Notes under the pieces: model-generated | Database searches by the model: none | What the model saw: only the letters and a program-made list of their open reading frames with translations | Told to the model about the DNA's origin: nothing | Source of the DNA: Gracilaria caudata | Lineage: Eukaryota > Rhodophyta > Florideophyceae > Gracilariales > Gracilariaceae | NCBI GenBank assembly: GCA_030374735.1 | Contig: JASCIV010000010.1 | Span: forward strand, 22,747-86,746 | DNA: 64,000 nucleotides | Direction: 5' to 3' | Part shown: positions 1-9,416 of the stretch, one piece after another | How positions within the stretch are numbered: the stretch's first letter is position 1 | Layout: every line of letters starts with the position of its first letter | Translations under genes and position numbers: made by a program

Positions 1-465
1 CTCCGCAGCGTCGTTTGCATCGGTGGGAGCAGCAATGCGACGCCACCATCTTCGTAAACGATACAGAGGACGCTTCAGAAAGAATGCGGTTTGCTCCTTC
101 TGCAGTTCTTGCTGAGCGTGAGCGACGCGGTCGAGTGTGGCCGTTTGGTCAACGGTGAGAAGTTGGTTAAAATCAACAACGGGTGATTTGCGCCACCATC
201 TTATCTGTAGCACGAGTTGTTCGACGGCTACGGTACCATTTGGAACTGTGTATTGTACAGAATGCGCAACGACGCGACCGGCCAGTGGATAGATGTAAAT
301 GGCTTGTATGTTGAGATGCAGGTCATCTCCCTGCGCGCGATTGGTGAAGAACGAAAGTGCACGACCTAGGAGGCGGGGCAGAACAATGACGATTGCAACT
401 ATCCATAGAACGAACACAAGAACGAATAGGGTGAAGGGGAACAAGGAAGCTTCTTGAGAAGACAT
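1..465 (-). CDS. BLTP1/Csf1-type bridge-like lipid transfer protein, N-terminal part (runs off the window)
   Basis: The reading frame from ATG at 465-463 stays open to position 1, giving 155 residues. Residues about 10-32 are a hydrophobic helix (FTLFVLVFVLWIVAIVIVLP). Then come a basic stretch (PRLLGRALSFF) and a beta-rich part with IYIYPLAGRVV, VQYTVPNGTVAVEQL and RWWRK. This order (one N-terminal anchor, then a PLAG-like turn and an RWW strand) is that of the start of the Csf1/KIAA1109 (BLTP1) family. These are very long ER-anchored tubes that move lipids at membrane contacts. About 95% of the gene must lie left of the window. It is divergent from DDB1. Family assignment rests on pattern memory; a distant relative in the same superfamily is the alternative. 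Confidence 0.7.
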   Translation of the reverse strand, partial: MSSQEASLFPFTLFVLVFVLWIVAIVIVLPRLLGRALSFFTNRAQGDDLHLNIQAIYIYPLAGRVVAHSVQYTVPNGTVAVEQLVLQIRWWRKSPVVDFNQLLTVDQTATLDRVAHAQQELQKEQTAFFLKRPLYRLRRWWRRIAAPTDANDAAE

Positions 466-1201
466 GGACGCCTGTGCGGCGTCCATGCTGTGTTTGGAAC
501 TCTATATTTCGCAAGAGGAGAGTTTCGATAACTTCAAACAGTGGCGATAGAGAGTAACAGGCCAGGGGAGCGGTGACATTTGTCAGAGACGAGGGGCACG
601 AACTGAGAGCGGACGCAGCGGCGTACAGACTCGATAATGCAGTGGTCAGGAAGAAGCTAGAATTCCTCGCGACGTATCATGCAACGGGCCGTCAGCTCTG
701 GTGGAGGCCATCGTCAGCAAACCGCAACGGAGCACAACGCAAAAAACCAGGCTCGTACCTGCGTGTGGTATGCGCCGTGAAGAGCAACCGCCATTTCCGT
801 TCAGAGCAAGGGTGCGGGCCCGAGAAGCTTGTGGGCTTTCGGTAGCCGAGGTAGCCGCGGGTAGCCGCGGTAGCCGGGTGCATGCCTAATTTGATCCACA
901 GTGCAGTGAGGTGGTTGGGAAACGCCGGACATCGTTCGCAACTTGTGTTGTAGCCTTTTCCGTGAACGGGACTTGTTCCGCTGTCGCTTCGCGTCTCTTC
1001 TGTCACACTGCATCCGTTGCGTCCGTGCGCTTTTGCATCTCCGTCGTTGGGGCACAGTGTGCCTTTCTCGCTTGCTTCTTGACTCGCAGTGCTGCCATAC
1101 CGGCTGTTGCGGCTTGTGCAGCCGGTCTTCTCATACTCGACAACTGCTGAACTGCTTCCTGTTCAGTTGTGGCTGCTTTCGAGCACCTTACTCTCCGACA
1201 C
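466..1201. promoter_or_regulatory. Shared divergent upstream region of the BLTP1-like gene and DDB1
   Basis: These 736 bp lie between two start codons pointing outward. No convincing coding frame is present. A short GGTAGCCG-type direct repeat sits at about 842-875. The region must contain both 5' UTRs and promoters, but I see no TATA box or other recognisable element. Confidence 0.5.
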
Positions 1202-4200
1202 ATGTACAACTACGTCGTTACCGCACATAAGGCGTCGCGCGTGTCCCACACCGCTGTGGGCAGCTTTCTCGCCCCAGATCAGCGCAACTTGCTTGTTGCG
1301 AAGGTCAATTACATTCAGGTGTACACAATAACGAAGGAAGGGCTTGCGTGTGCTATTGAGCTTCCTATTCATGGCACCATTTCTGGAATGCACCTCATGC
1401 GCATGGCGGGCGAGACTCAGGACCAGCTCGTCGTCATCACTGAGAAATACAAGTTATGTATCTTGCGATGGAACCCTGTCGAAGCTCGCTGTCATGTCGT
1501 ATCGTCCGGCGATATGCAAGACCATTTTGTTTCTAGTGGAGTCACCGAACGTATGAGCATTGTCGACCCTAAGGCCAAGTGTATTGCGCTGCATCAGTAC
1601 CAGCGTTTGCTCAAAGTGGTTCCCACCGAACGTGATGCAGACAAAACTGCATTTAATGTCAGACTGCTGGAGGACACTATCTTTGACATGGTTTTTCTGT
1701 ACGGGTGTCAGAACCCCACTGTGGCCGTATTGTGCGCACATGGAAAGGATAATAGAGAGTTGCGAACATACGAGATTCGCATGAACGACCAAGACATTGC
1801 ATCGGGCTCTTGGAAAAACGCAGTGCTAGATGTTACAGCATCGAAGCTTGTTGCCGTTCCAGAGCCCATAGGGGGCGTTCTTGTATTCGGAGATGACCTA
1901 GTAACCCATATTACTCCTAATGGCGAGCATGTATCGCAACCTTTTGAAGCCACAATCATTACTGCCGTTGGTATGGTTGACGAACAAGGCACTAGATATC
2001 TTATAGGCGATCAAAAAGGCTATCTTAGTATTCTCCTATTAATCACAGATCAGAAACACACCGTCACTGGCATCAAGCTCGAAACACTTGGCGAAACAAG
2101 TATCGCTTGCTGCATCTCATACCTCGATAGCGCTTTTGCTTTTATTGGGTCGAACACTGGCGACTCGCAATTAGTTCGATTAGGGCGTGAGCGAAATGAG
2201 GAGACAGGAACCTATGTTGAAATTGTTCAACCGTATCCTCATCTGGGACCTATTCTTGACTTTTGCATAGTGAAGGGCATGGGCTATTTACGACACGGTC
2301 AGGGCCAAGTAGTCACATGTTCAGGTCAAGGAAAGGATGGCTCTCTGAGGATTATACGCAACGGAATCGGTATATCGGAACACGCATCTGAAGAGTTACC
2401 AGGAATCAAAGACATGTTTTCTTTGAAGCGACATATTGATGATAGATACGACTCCTATCTGCTTCAGAGTTTTACTTCAGACACGCGCACTCTGGAACTC
2501 ATCAGCGCTGATGAAATGGCGCCAGCCAGCGTACCAGGTTTTGACGAGGATTCCCCGACATTATATGCTGCGAACATGGAGGGTGATGTAATGGTCCAAG
2601 TTACTACAAAGGGGGTGCAAGTCACGGACTCTGTAACAATGACCGCGCAGCCTACTCTTAGCTGGGCTCCTCCTGCCAATGTACGTATTTCGATTGCATC
2701 TGGAAACACATACCAGCTACTGCTCGCCACCACGGGTGGAAACTTGATTCTATTGAAGGTTGATCCAGAAAAGAAGACTTTGATTGAAGTGAAACAGACT
2801 AAAACGGAAAGGGAGATTTCGTGTCTTAACTGTAACTTTTTGCCGTCTTCTTCGCAGATGACGGATGTGGAAGAACCGGTGATTAGCAGAGGGGAGGCAT
2901 ACCTGGCTGTTGTTGGTTTGTGGACGGAGGTGAAGGAAGGGCCAGTTGTCAAGTTGCTTGCGCTACCGTCGTTGCGCACAATAGAAACTATTCAGCTGGG
3001 GGGTGATGTTATTGCAAGATCTGTTCTCTTGGCTTCTCTTGAAGGACACCACTATCTTCTTGTTGGTCTAGGAGATGGGTACTTGCTCACATACTCTGTG
3101 AACAGCGAAGTTGCGTTGGCAGCAGCATCGTCTGAGGAACTAGATTCCTCGACACATTTATCCGTAGTTTCGGAGCGCAGAAAACTGAGTGTTGGTACGC
3201 AGCCAGCGCAGTTGAGTATTTTCCGGAGCCGTGGTGCCAACCATGTGTTTGCAGCCTGTGACCGTCCAACAGTTGTGTACTCTGCCACCGGAGGAGGCAA
3301 ACTACTTGTGTCCAACGTTAATCTACAAGAGGTTACCCGTGTTTGCGGGTTTGACACCGAAGCCTTCCCTGACTCGCTGGCAATCGCAACAGAGAATGGT
3401 CTGCATTTGGGCGAGGTGGATGAAATTCAGAAGCTGCATATCACATCAGTGCCACTAGGAGAACAACCGCGACGCATTGCTCACATGGAAATGGCGAAGT
3501 GCTTTGGAGTGATTACTGAAACATCAGTTGTTGATTGCAATGGTGAAGAAATCTTGGAGTGCTACGTACGAATCATAGATGATTCTCGATACGACACGCT
3601 TTTCAAGTATAAACTAAAGACAATGGAGAACGGAAACTCTATCTTGGCGACATCGTTTATTGGAAACGGCATTGACAAAAATGAGCAATTTCTGGTGGTT
3701 GGGACAGCTTTTGATCTACCTGGAGACGAAGACCCCAAGGACGGGCGGATGCTTATATTTCGAGTGATCGAAGGGAAGGCGATACTTGTGGCAGAGCGAG
3801 AATGCCACGGCGCGGTATACAGTATGAACTCGTTTAATGGGATGCTAATTATATCTGTGGGGCCGGAGGTGCAGGTGCTATCGGTGTCGGAACGCAAGGA
3901 CGGGATGCTGAACATTCGGTCATTGCATCGACACCGCGGGCACACTCTGGCGTATAGAGTGAAGCTGCGGGGAGACTTTGTGCTGGTTGGAGATGTGATG
4001 AGGTCGATTACGGTGCTGTCGTGCAGAAAGCTGGGGGATAACTACCGGCTTGAACAACTGGCGCGGGATTATGAGGTGGTGTGGGTGATGGCGATAGAAA
4101 TGGTGGACGATGATACATACATTGTGGCGGATCACTCCAAGCACCTGTACACATATAAGCGAAACTCGCGTGCGACATCTGAAGCTGAGCGAGAACGGCT

Positions 4201-4630
4201 TGAACGAGTGGGACAGTTTCATCTGGGAGCAAGGGTGAACGGAATGGAACACGGATCGCTGGTGATGCAGTTGGCGGAAAACGAGTCGCCGGCGCTGAAC
4301 ACAATGATCTTTGGTACCACGGACGGTATGCTGGGGGTGATTGCGACGCTGAAGGCGGATGCATACCAGTTTTTTGTGGAAGTGCAAAACGCGATGGCGA
4401 CGCTGATCCCGGGGGTGGGGGGGCTGAAACACAGCGAATGGCGCGAGATGAAGGCGGACTGCCCGCCGAGAAGCGCGGCGGCGAAGAACTTTGTGGACGG
4501 GGACCTGATAGAGCGGTTCTTGGACCTGAACATGGCGCAGATGAAGAAGATCGCGTCAATGGTGAACGTGGAGGTGGAGGAGCTTGTGCAGAGGGTGGAG
4601 CGCATGCAGCGGTTGCACGGAGCGGGATGA
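1202..4630 (+). CDS. DDB1: DNA damage-binding protein 1 (CUL4 E3 ligase adaptor)
   Basis: DDB1 is the three-propeller adaptor that links CUL4-RBX1 to substrate receptors (DCAFs) in nucleotide excision repair, replication licensing and, in plants, light signalling. The 1142-residue protein has the family's usual length (about 1090-1140). It starts MYNYVVTAHK, matching the canonical N-terminus, so I chose ATG 1202 over the in-frame ATG 1169, which would add 11 residues. The C-terminal CPSF_A region ends FVDGDLIERFLDL followed by a helical tail, as in all DDB1 proteins. No intron is seen. Base composition shifts towards high GC in the last 400 bp, marking the left edge of a GC-rich island. Confidence 0.95.
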   Translation: MYNYVVTAHKASRVSHTAVGSFLAPDQRNLLVAKVNYIQVYTITKEGLACAIELPIHGTISGMHLMRMAGETQDQLVVITEKYKLCILRWNPVEARCHVVSSGDMQDHFVSSGVTERMSIVDPKAKCIALHQYQRLLKVVPTERDADKTAFNVRLLEDTIFDMVFLYGCQNPTVAVLCAHGKDNRELRTYEIRMNDQDIASGSWKNAVLDVTASKLVAVPEPIGGVLVFGDDLVTHITPNGEHVSQPFEATIITAVGMVDEQGTRYLIGDQKGYLSILLLITDQKHTVTGIKLETLGETSIACCISYLDSAFAFIGSNTGDSQLVRLGRERNEETGTYVEIVQPYPHLGPILDFCIVKGMGYLRHGQGQVVTCSGQGKDGSLRIIRNGIGISEHASEELPGIKDMFSLKRHIDDRYDSYLLQSFTSDTRTLELISADEMAPASVPGFDEDSPTLYAANMEGDVMVQVTTKGVQVTDSVTMTAQPTLSWAPPANVRISIASGNTYQLLLATTGGNLILLKVDPEKKTLIEVKQTKTEREISCLNCNFLPSSSQMTDVEEPVISRGEAYLAVVGLWTEVKEGPVVKLLALPSLRTIETIQLGGDVIARSVLLASLEGHHYLLVGLGDGYLLTYSVNSEVALAAASSEELDSSTHLSVVSERRKLSVGTQPAQLSIFRSRGANHVFAACDRPTVVYSATGGGKLLVSNVNLQEVTRVCGFDTEAFPDSLAIATENGLHLGEVDEIQKLHITSVPLGEQPRRIAHMEMAKCFGVITETSVVDCNGEEILECYVRIIDDSRYDTLFKYKLKTMENGNSILATSFIGNGIDKNEQFLVVGTAFDLPGDEDPKDGRMLIFRVIEGKAILVAERECHGAVYSMNSFNGMLIISVGPEVQVLSVSERKDGMLNIRSLHRHRGHTLAYRVKLRGDFVLVGDVMRSITVLSCRKLGDNYRLEQLARDYEVVWVMAIEMVDDDTYIVADHSKHLYTYKRNSRATSEAERERLERVGQFHLGARVNGMEHGSLVMQLAENESPALNTMIFGTTDGMLGVIATLKADAYQFFVEVQNAMATLIPGVGGLKHSEWREMKADCPPRSAAAKNFVDGDLIERFLDLNMAQMKKIASMVNVEVEELVQRVERMQRLHGAG

Positions 4631-5035
4631 AGGCGGGAGGTTGGCGCGGGCGCTAACATTAGTGGGGCAGGAAGGACGAGTTGGAGTAAAGCTGCGAGCA
4701 CAAAGGACGCGGGAGCGCTTGTTGGCGGAGGAGACAGTCTCGCGAAGCGCGCGCGCGAAGGCGGTGGAGGCAGCGCATTGGTGCGGCACAGCGGTGCGTG
4801 CGACAACAGTGCGCGCAGCGGGAAGCGCGCTCGTGCTTACAGCGTCTTGCGCGATGTGCCACATCAGCGCACGTGCGCTACGCGCCGAGGCGCATCAAAA
4901 TGGAACCGTTGGCGTGGCGCCACGCGCGACCGCCGCGGACGTTGTTTCCGCCACACGCCGTTGTGCGTGCGCAACGCTTTGTCGCTCCGCCGCCGCCGCC
5001 GTTCTTGTCGTAGACGCGCGCTGTTCCCGGTCGAG
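4631..5035. other. Intergenic spacer, GC-rich
   Basis: 405 bp between the DDB1 stop and the start of the secreted DUF2135 protein on the same strand. Open frames here are by-products of high GC. The upstream in-frame ATG at 4778 would prepend a very basic, low-quality sequence before a clear signal peptide, so I treat this as promoter and 5' UTR. Confidence 0.45.
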
Positions 5036-5875
5036 ATGGCCGCTTCTCGTTCGTTGCGCGGCTTAGTGTGGCTGTGTGTCATCGCGCTTTCGGTTGGCGC
5101 TTGCGTCGCGTGCGACAGCTCGTGTCGCTTGAGGTTCTGCGGCGGCCCGGCCGTCGCGTACGTCGGCGCCGCCGGCGTGCCTTCCACGCCGTCCGTGTGC
5201 GGCCCGGCGGAAGGTAACGTGCGACGCGCCGTGCGACGCGTCGGTCTTACAAAGCTACGCCTGCAGGGCGACACGCAGTTCAAAGCGGCCGATCAACTGG
5301 GACTGCACGAGTCGCTGTTCGAACCGGTGTTGGCGCCGTTGCGCTTCGGCGGCTCGGCATTGGCACTTTCCGCGCCAATTGAGGCCGAGCAACGCGCGCT
5401 ACTACACGGCGCGTGCGCGCGCGTGCCCGTGGTGCAATGGGGCGACTCGTTCAAGCGCAGCGACGCCACGGACTGCGTGGCGTTCCGCGTTAGAGTGGCC
5501 GACATTCGCATTGACCTCGAGTGGGATTCGCGCGACGATCTGGACGTGTTCGTCATACAACCGGACGGGAAGCAGGTGTTCTTCCAATCCACAAGCGACA
5601 GCGGTCGTCTGCTCCGAGACGACAACCGCCGCGCGTGCGGGCGCGACAGCGAGGGGGGGCTGGAGACGGTGGTGTACGATGGCACCGTTGACATGTTGGG
5701 CACGTACCGTGTGTTTGCGGAGCACTCGCGGAACTGCGGCGAAGAGCGAGCCACGCGGTGGAGACTGCGTGTGGCTGTGCGCGGACAAGTTGTTAGTGAC
5801 GTTAGCGGCAGCTCGGAACTGCCGCTCGGCGGCGTCATCGACGCCAGTCGCTCGCTGTTCAACGTCAGCGTGTAA
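5036..5875 (+). CDS. Secreted protein with a YfaP-like DUF2135 domain
   Basis: 279 residues. Start ATG 5036 is chosen because it opens directly into a signal peptide (basic SRSLR, then hydrophobic GLVWLCVIALSVGACVAC to about residue 26). Residues about 155-252 form a beta-sandwich-like domain: IRIDLEWDSRDDLDVFVIQPDG, then LRDDNRRACG, a GLETVVYDG strand and GTYRVFAEH. This is the layout of DUF2135, known mainly from secreted bacterial proteins. Cysteines are frequent (at least nine), consistent with disulfides. The exact role is unknown. Codon use is as GC-rich as the neighbours, so any transfer from bacteria would be old. Confidence 0.7.
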   Translation: MAASRSLRGLVWLCVIALSVGACVACDSSCRLRFCGGPAVAYVGAAGVPSTPSVCGPAEGNVRRAVRRVGLTKLRLQGDTQFKAADQLGLHESLFEPVLAPLRFGGSALALSAPIEAEQRALLHGACARVPVVQWGDSFKRSDATDCVAFRVRVADIRIDLEWDSRDDLDVFVIQPDGKQVFFQSTSDSGRLLRDDNRRACGRDSEGGLETVVYDGTVDMLGTYRVFAEHSRNCGEERATRWRLRVAVRGQVVSDVSGSSELPLGGVIDASRSLFNVSV

Positions 5876-6054
5876 CTTTTTGTAAATTTCATTGGCGCGC
5901 GCTTTTTTTTTGTCGTTGCGCGCGCCTTTTCTGCGGCTTTACCTTCGTGTTTACCCTTGGTACGACGGTACCCACCTTGGTATGTTGCGTGGAGTCTTCT
6001 GCCGCGTCGTGATCCGCACGCTACGTACCGCAGCTGCGTAGCGTCTGCGCGAAC

Positions 6055-8370
6055 ATGGACGCGCGTCAAAGCTCCGCTTCGCACGCGTCGGCGCCGGCGC
6101 CGTCGGCGCCTGTCGGCGGGCAGACGTCGCCGTTTGCGCCCACGTCCACGCCCTTCATCCCTCCGCCGCCACAGCAGCAGCAGCAGCAGCCGTCGCAGCA
6201 GCCGTCGCAGCCGTCCTCTGCGCAACATGGCGCCGCCGTGCCGGATAACCCGCACGCAGCCATGCACACCGTGCCGCACCCCGAGATGGTCAATGCCTGT
6301 GAGACGCTAATCAACGTTGCGCGCGCTTTGAATGCTAGACCCATGTACAACATCCAGCGCGTGGGCGGCGAGGATCATCACCCGCTGTTTCATGCCTCCG
6401 TCGAGCTTGTGCCGCAGGGCTACGTGGCGAGGGGGGTCGGCCGTAGTAAGATGACTAGCCGACGCGACGCCGCCTCGAACATGTTGCGTCAGATCTACTC
6501 CAAGAGTGTGAATGACGCCGCTGATACGTCGGCGTCGGTGCCGATCCCGTCGCAGGCCATTTCGCAGCCGATTTCACACCCGCAGATACGCATGTCTAAT
6601 CCGTCTTCGTACCCGCCTCACTCGCGCTCGTTTCCTTCCACCTATCCTGTGTACTCGCAGCCGGTGCCACATGCTACGCATCCGCCCATGTCCCAGCCGT
6701 CCGTTCTCCAGCAACCACCTACAGCTAGTCAGTCTTTCCATACCGTCAAGCAACAGCCGCTTCCGCATTCGCAGCACTCTATTCAGCAGCATGCTCTTCA
6801 CTCGCAGCCTTCGCTCCCTCCGCAGTATTCGCAGTCTCAGCCGCCGCCCCTTCCTCCAAACACTTTGCCTCCGCAGCCGCGCTCATTACCACCGCAACCG
6901 CAACCGCAACCGCAACCACAGCCGCAGCCGACTCACCACTATCAGTTACAAACTCAGCATAACTTTGTACAGCCCCAATCATTGCAGCAGCAGCTAGCTA
7001 CTGCTGTTGACGCCATGCATGATCAGCAGCAGCAACCTCCGCCGCAACCAGAACAGCCAATGTTCTATGTGGACAGAAGCCCAGACTCTGATCTTGAGAG
7101 GGAGCTAGAGGAGGAGCAACAACAGCAGAACAACGCTGTCGTATCACCCGCCGCACACACCGTCCCACCACATGTCCCACACCCGATTCCAGACTCTTCA
7201 GCTCCCCCCGCCCCATCGGCGTCTAACACGACATCCCAAAAGGTTGTAACACCATCGTCCGCTCCCAAACCCGAAGCGCAGCTTCCTCGTTCACAAACAG
7301 CACAGCCATCGATCGCCGTTGCCGCCACCCCAACTGATGTTGGTGGAACAACCGCCACCGCTTCTCCAGCTGCTACGGCCAATGCTCAGCAAATGTTACC
7401 CACAGCAGGTGACACGCCAACAGCAAATCTTGCCACCGTTTCCGCCGACGGCGGCAGCACTGCTGGGGCGGAAGGTGTGAAGGGCCAACTACAACAAGCT
7501 CTCAGTCCTGTGCAAATGTCCGGTTCTACAACACAGCCGAGAATTCAACGCGAGCCATCAGGGTCGCACTCTCATCCTGTTGAAAGTGCCTCAGAGACAC
7601 CACGCGTATTAGTTCCGGAGGAGGTACAACAAGCACCTCTACCGCATCAAACTACACCGGCGCCAAAGGTTACTGATGGTCCGGCGGGCATTTCTACAAT
7701 GCGTACACCGGTGCCGCCAAATGTGGAACCATCTGTCGCACAAGCGAAACCGCAAACTTCCTCTCAACCAGAGTTAGGCCCTGGTGTTGCTGTTGCATTG
7801 AAACGTAAGCTTGAGGAAGTTGCGACTGAACCAAAGGCCAATGGAAATGGAAACACTATCGCCGCACCAGAACCACAGCGGAAGAAAGCCAGGGCTATTT
7901 CGGCTCATGCTGCCGTGCGGCTTGAATTTCATATTGTTTGTGTGCTTGATGAGCGAGTAAGAACAGCACTTGAAGACTTGATCAAGGCCAATCTGTTCAT
8001 TCGGCCACAAATACATTTGTTCAGCTCAATCAATGTGTTGACACCCATTGAGCTTGCGTCTGATGTGCGTGTGCCAGTGAAAATGTTTGAGCAAAAAGTT
8101 TGTGAGCGCCAAGAGCGTATAGCTATGGCACTTGCTTTCGAAGCAGGGTCTCTTAGCAGCGATTTGTGGGTTGAGCGTGCAAAGCACCTCGCCAAAGGAC
8201 TACCCGCATCGTTGATGCCGAGGATGATCATACTGTCTGATAACCCGCTGTTTCAAACGTTTGCCAAAAAGGGTGTTATTGAGGTTATCAACCCAAAGGA
8301 CAATCTAGCAAAGTACGCAGCGCACATACTGGAGCAGAGCTCAGATGGGCAAGAGCAGGCGCAGCAATGA
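6055..8370 (+). CDS. dsRNA-binding-domain protein with long Q/P-rich middle and unknown C-terminal domain
   Basis: 771 residues. Residues about 80-150 fit a dsRNA-binding motif: ALNARPMYNIQRVG, LFHASVEL, a basic GVGRSKMTSRRDAASNML helix. The stretch from about 150 to 580 is disordered and rich in Gln, Pro, Ser and Thr, with poly-Q and PQPQ repeats. A basic patch (LKRKLEEV and QRKKARA, about 580-620) may be a nuclear localisation signal. Residues about 620-765 look like a folded alpha/beta domain (LEFHIVCVLDERVRTALEDLI; MPRMIILSDNPLFQTFAKKG) that I cannot assign. An RNA-binding regulatory or condensate-forming role is inference. No intron is needed. Confidence 0.75.
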   Translation: MDARQSSASHASAPAPSAPVGGQTSPFAPTSTPFIPPPPQQQQQQPSQQPSQPSSAQHGAAVPDNPHAAMHTVPHPEMVNACETLINVARALNARPMYNIQRVGGEDHHPLFHASVELVPQGYVARGVGRSKMTSRRDAASNMLRQIYSKSVNDAADTSASVPIPSQAISQPISHPQIRMSNPSSYPPHSRSFPSTYPVYSQPVPHATHPPMSQPSVLQQPPTASQSFHTVKQQPLPHSQHSIQQHALHSQPSLPPQYSQSQPPPLPPNTLPPQPRSLPPQPQPQPQPQPQPTHHYQLQTQHNFVQPQSLQQQLATAVDAMHDQQQQPPPQPEQPMFYVDRSPDSDLERELEEEQQQQNNAVVSPAAHTVPPHVPHPIPDSSAPPAPSASNTTSQKVVTPSSAPKPEAQLPRSQTAQPSIAVAATPTDVGGTTATASPAATANAQQMLPTAGDTPTANLATVSADGGSTAGAEGVKGQLQQALSPVQMSGSTTQPRIQREPSGSHSHPVESASETPRVLVPEEVQQAPLPHQTTPAPKVTDGPAGISTMRTPVPPNVEPSVAQAKPQTSSQPELGPGVAVALKRKLEEVATEPKANGNGNTIAAPEPQRKKARAISAHAAVRLEFHIVCVLDERVRTALEDLIKANLFIRPQIHLFSSINVLTPIELASDVRVPVKMFEQKVCERQERIAMALAFEAGSLSSDLWVERAKHLAKGLPASLMPRMIILSDNPLFQTFAKKGVIEVINPKDNLAKYAAHILEQSSDGQEQAQQ

Positions 8371-9416
8371 CTGGAAACGATACACACAGGTATGTGACTC
8401 TTTTGACTTGTTTCTTTCCCAGAAGGTCTCCTTGCGGCGTTTAATCTCGTGTTTTGTTGCTCAAAGAGCTAATGCGTAACAGGGTTGAGCAGGTAAGTAC
8501 ATACCGCTTGGTATTCTGTGCATTTGAAGCTCATTTGACGGGCCTTACCTGCGTACCATGCATGGTAGAACTGAGAGTGGATTAAAAAAACAGGTGGCGA
8601 GCAACCCGTAGAGTCGCATGCGCTGCGTACGCTTCTGCGAAGAAGTGTTGTGAATTGCATCGCTTCATCACCAACTAGTGCGCTACCGACAGTATCCCTC
8701 ATACCTTGAGCACATCACTACATGCTAAGCATGGCATTGTGTTCTGCTTTGCTGTAGACTGTTTTGCTCGCTGACGTTTAATGATCACAAAACTGCACCC
8801 CATGCGTGAATCAAAGACCACAAAGCAGCTTCGCACATGGCGAGCGTGAGGTGAGTTGCCGCCTATGATTATGAACATGATTATGTTTACAAAATTGGTT
8901 TTGCGATGATTCCGATTGCGTTGTCATAATTCGCACAGACAGAAGACAGAACGCACGAAGAGTGCTCTTCCACGGCGCTTCAATAGTGCGCCGGGCTGCA
9001 AGTCCCGCGAGAGCAGGTAGTCAACTCGAGATCATGGTTGATGGCGAACATGTGTGACAGCATCACACAAGAACCTGGCTCAGATATTGTGGAGACACAC
9101 ATGGCTGCGCATACGTACAGTGGAAGATGACGATGACGTGTTGTTGAGTTAGGTACATACATAACGGCTCACATGCGGCGGGGATACGCCGTTTGTGTCT
9201 TGCTCGCCAGACAGAAGCCATTGAACTGTAGACGCCAGATGCATTGACTCTGGCCGTGTAGCAGCCGTAGAGCAAGTGCGCGAACGCGATGATGCACAAG
9301 TAGTGAATTGCTGCGCGGTGACGTACAACGATGGCAAAAGACCACTGGCAGAGCGCAATCAGAATGAGCGTACGACACGGTGATAGCTTGCGGCGGAGTA
9401 GTGGGCAGCACCGGCT
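8371..9416. other. Intergenic region without a supported gene
   Basis: About 1 kb between two convergent genes (dsRBD protein and mitochondrial carrier). GC is lower than in the flanking coding sequence. Open frames of 60-106 codons here are short, overlap each other and lack recognisable content. Probably two 3' UTRs plus spacer. Confidence 0.5.

Noticed and set aside
5293..6279. 328-codon minus-strand frame
   Set aside because: Antisense to the DUF2135 and dsRBD genes; begins with poly-Arg/Leu and has no family feature.
8391..8431. Possible short 3' UTR intron (gtatgt...cccag) after the dsRBD gene
   Set aside because: Only about 33 nt, below the size of every other intron here and probably too short to splice.
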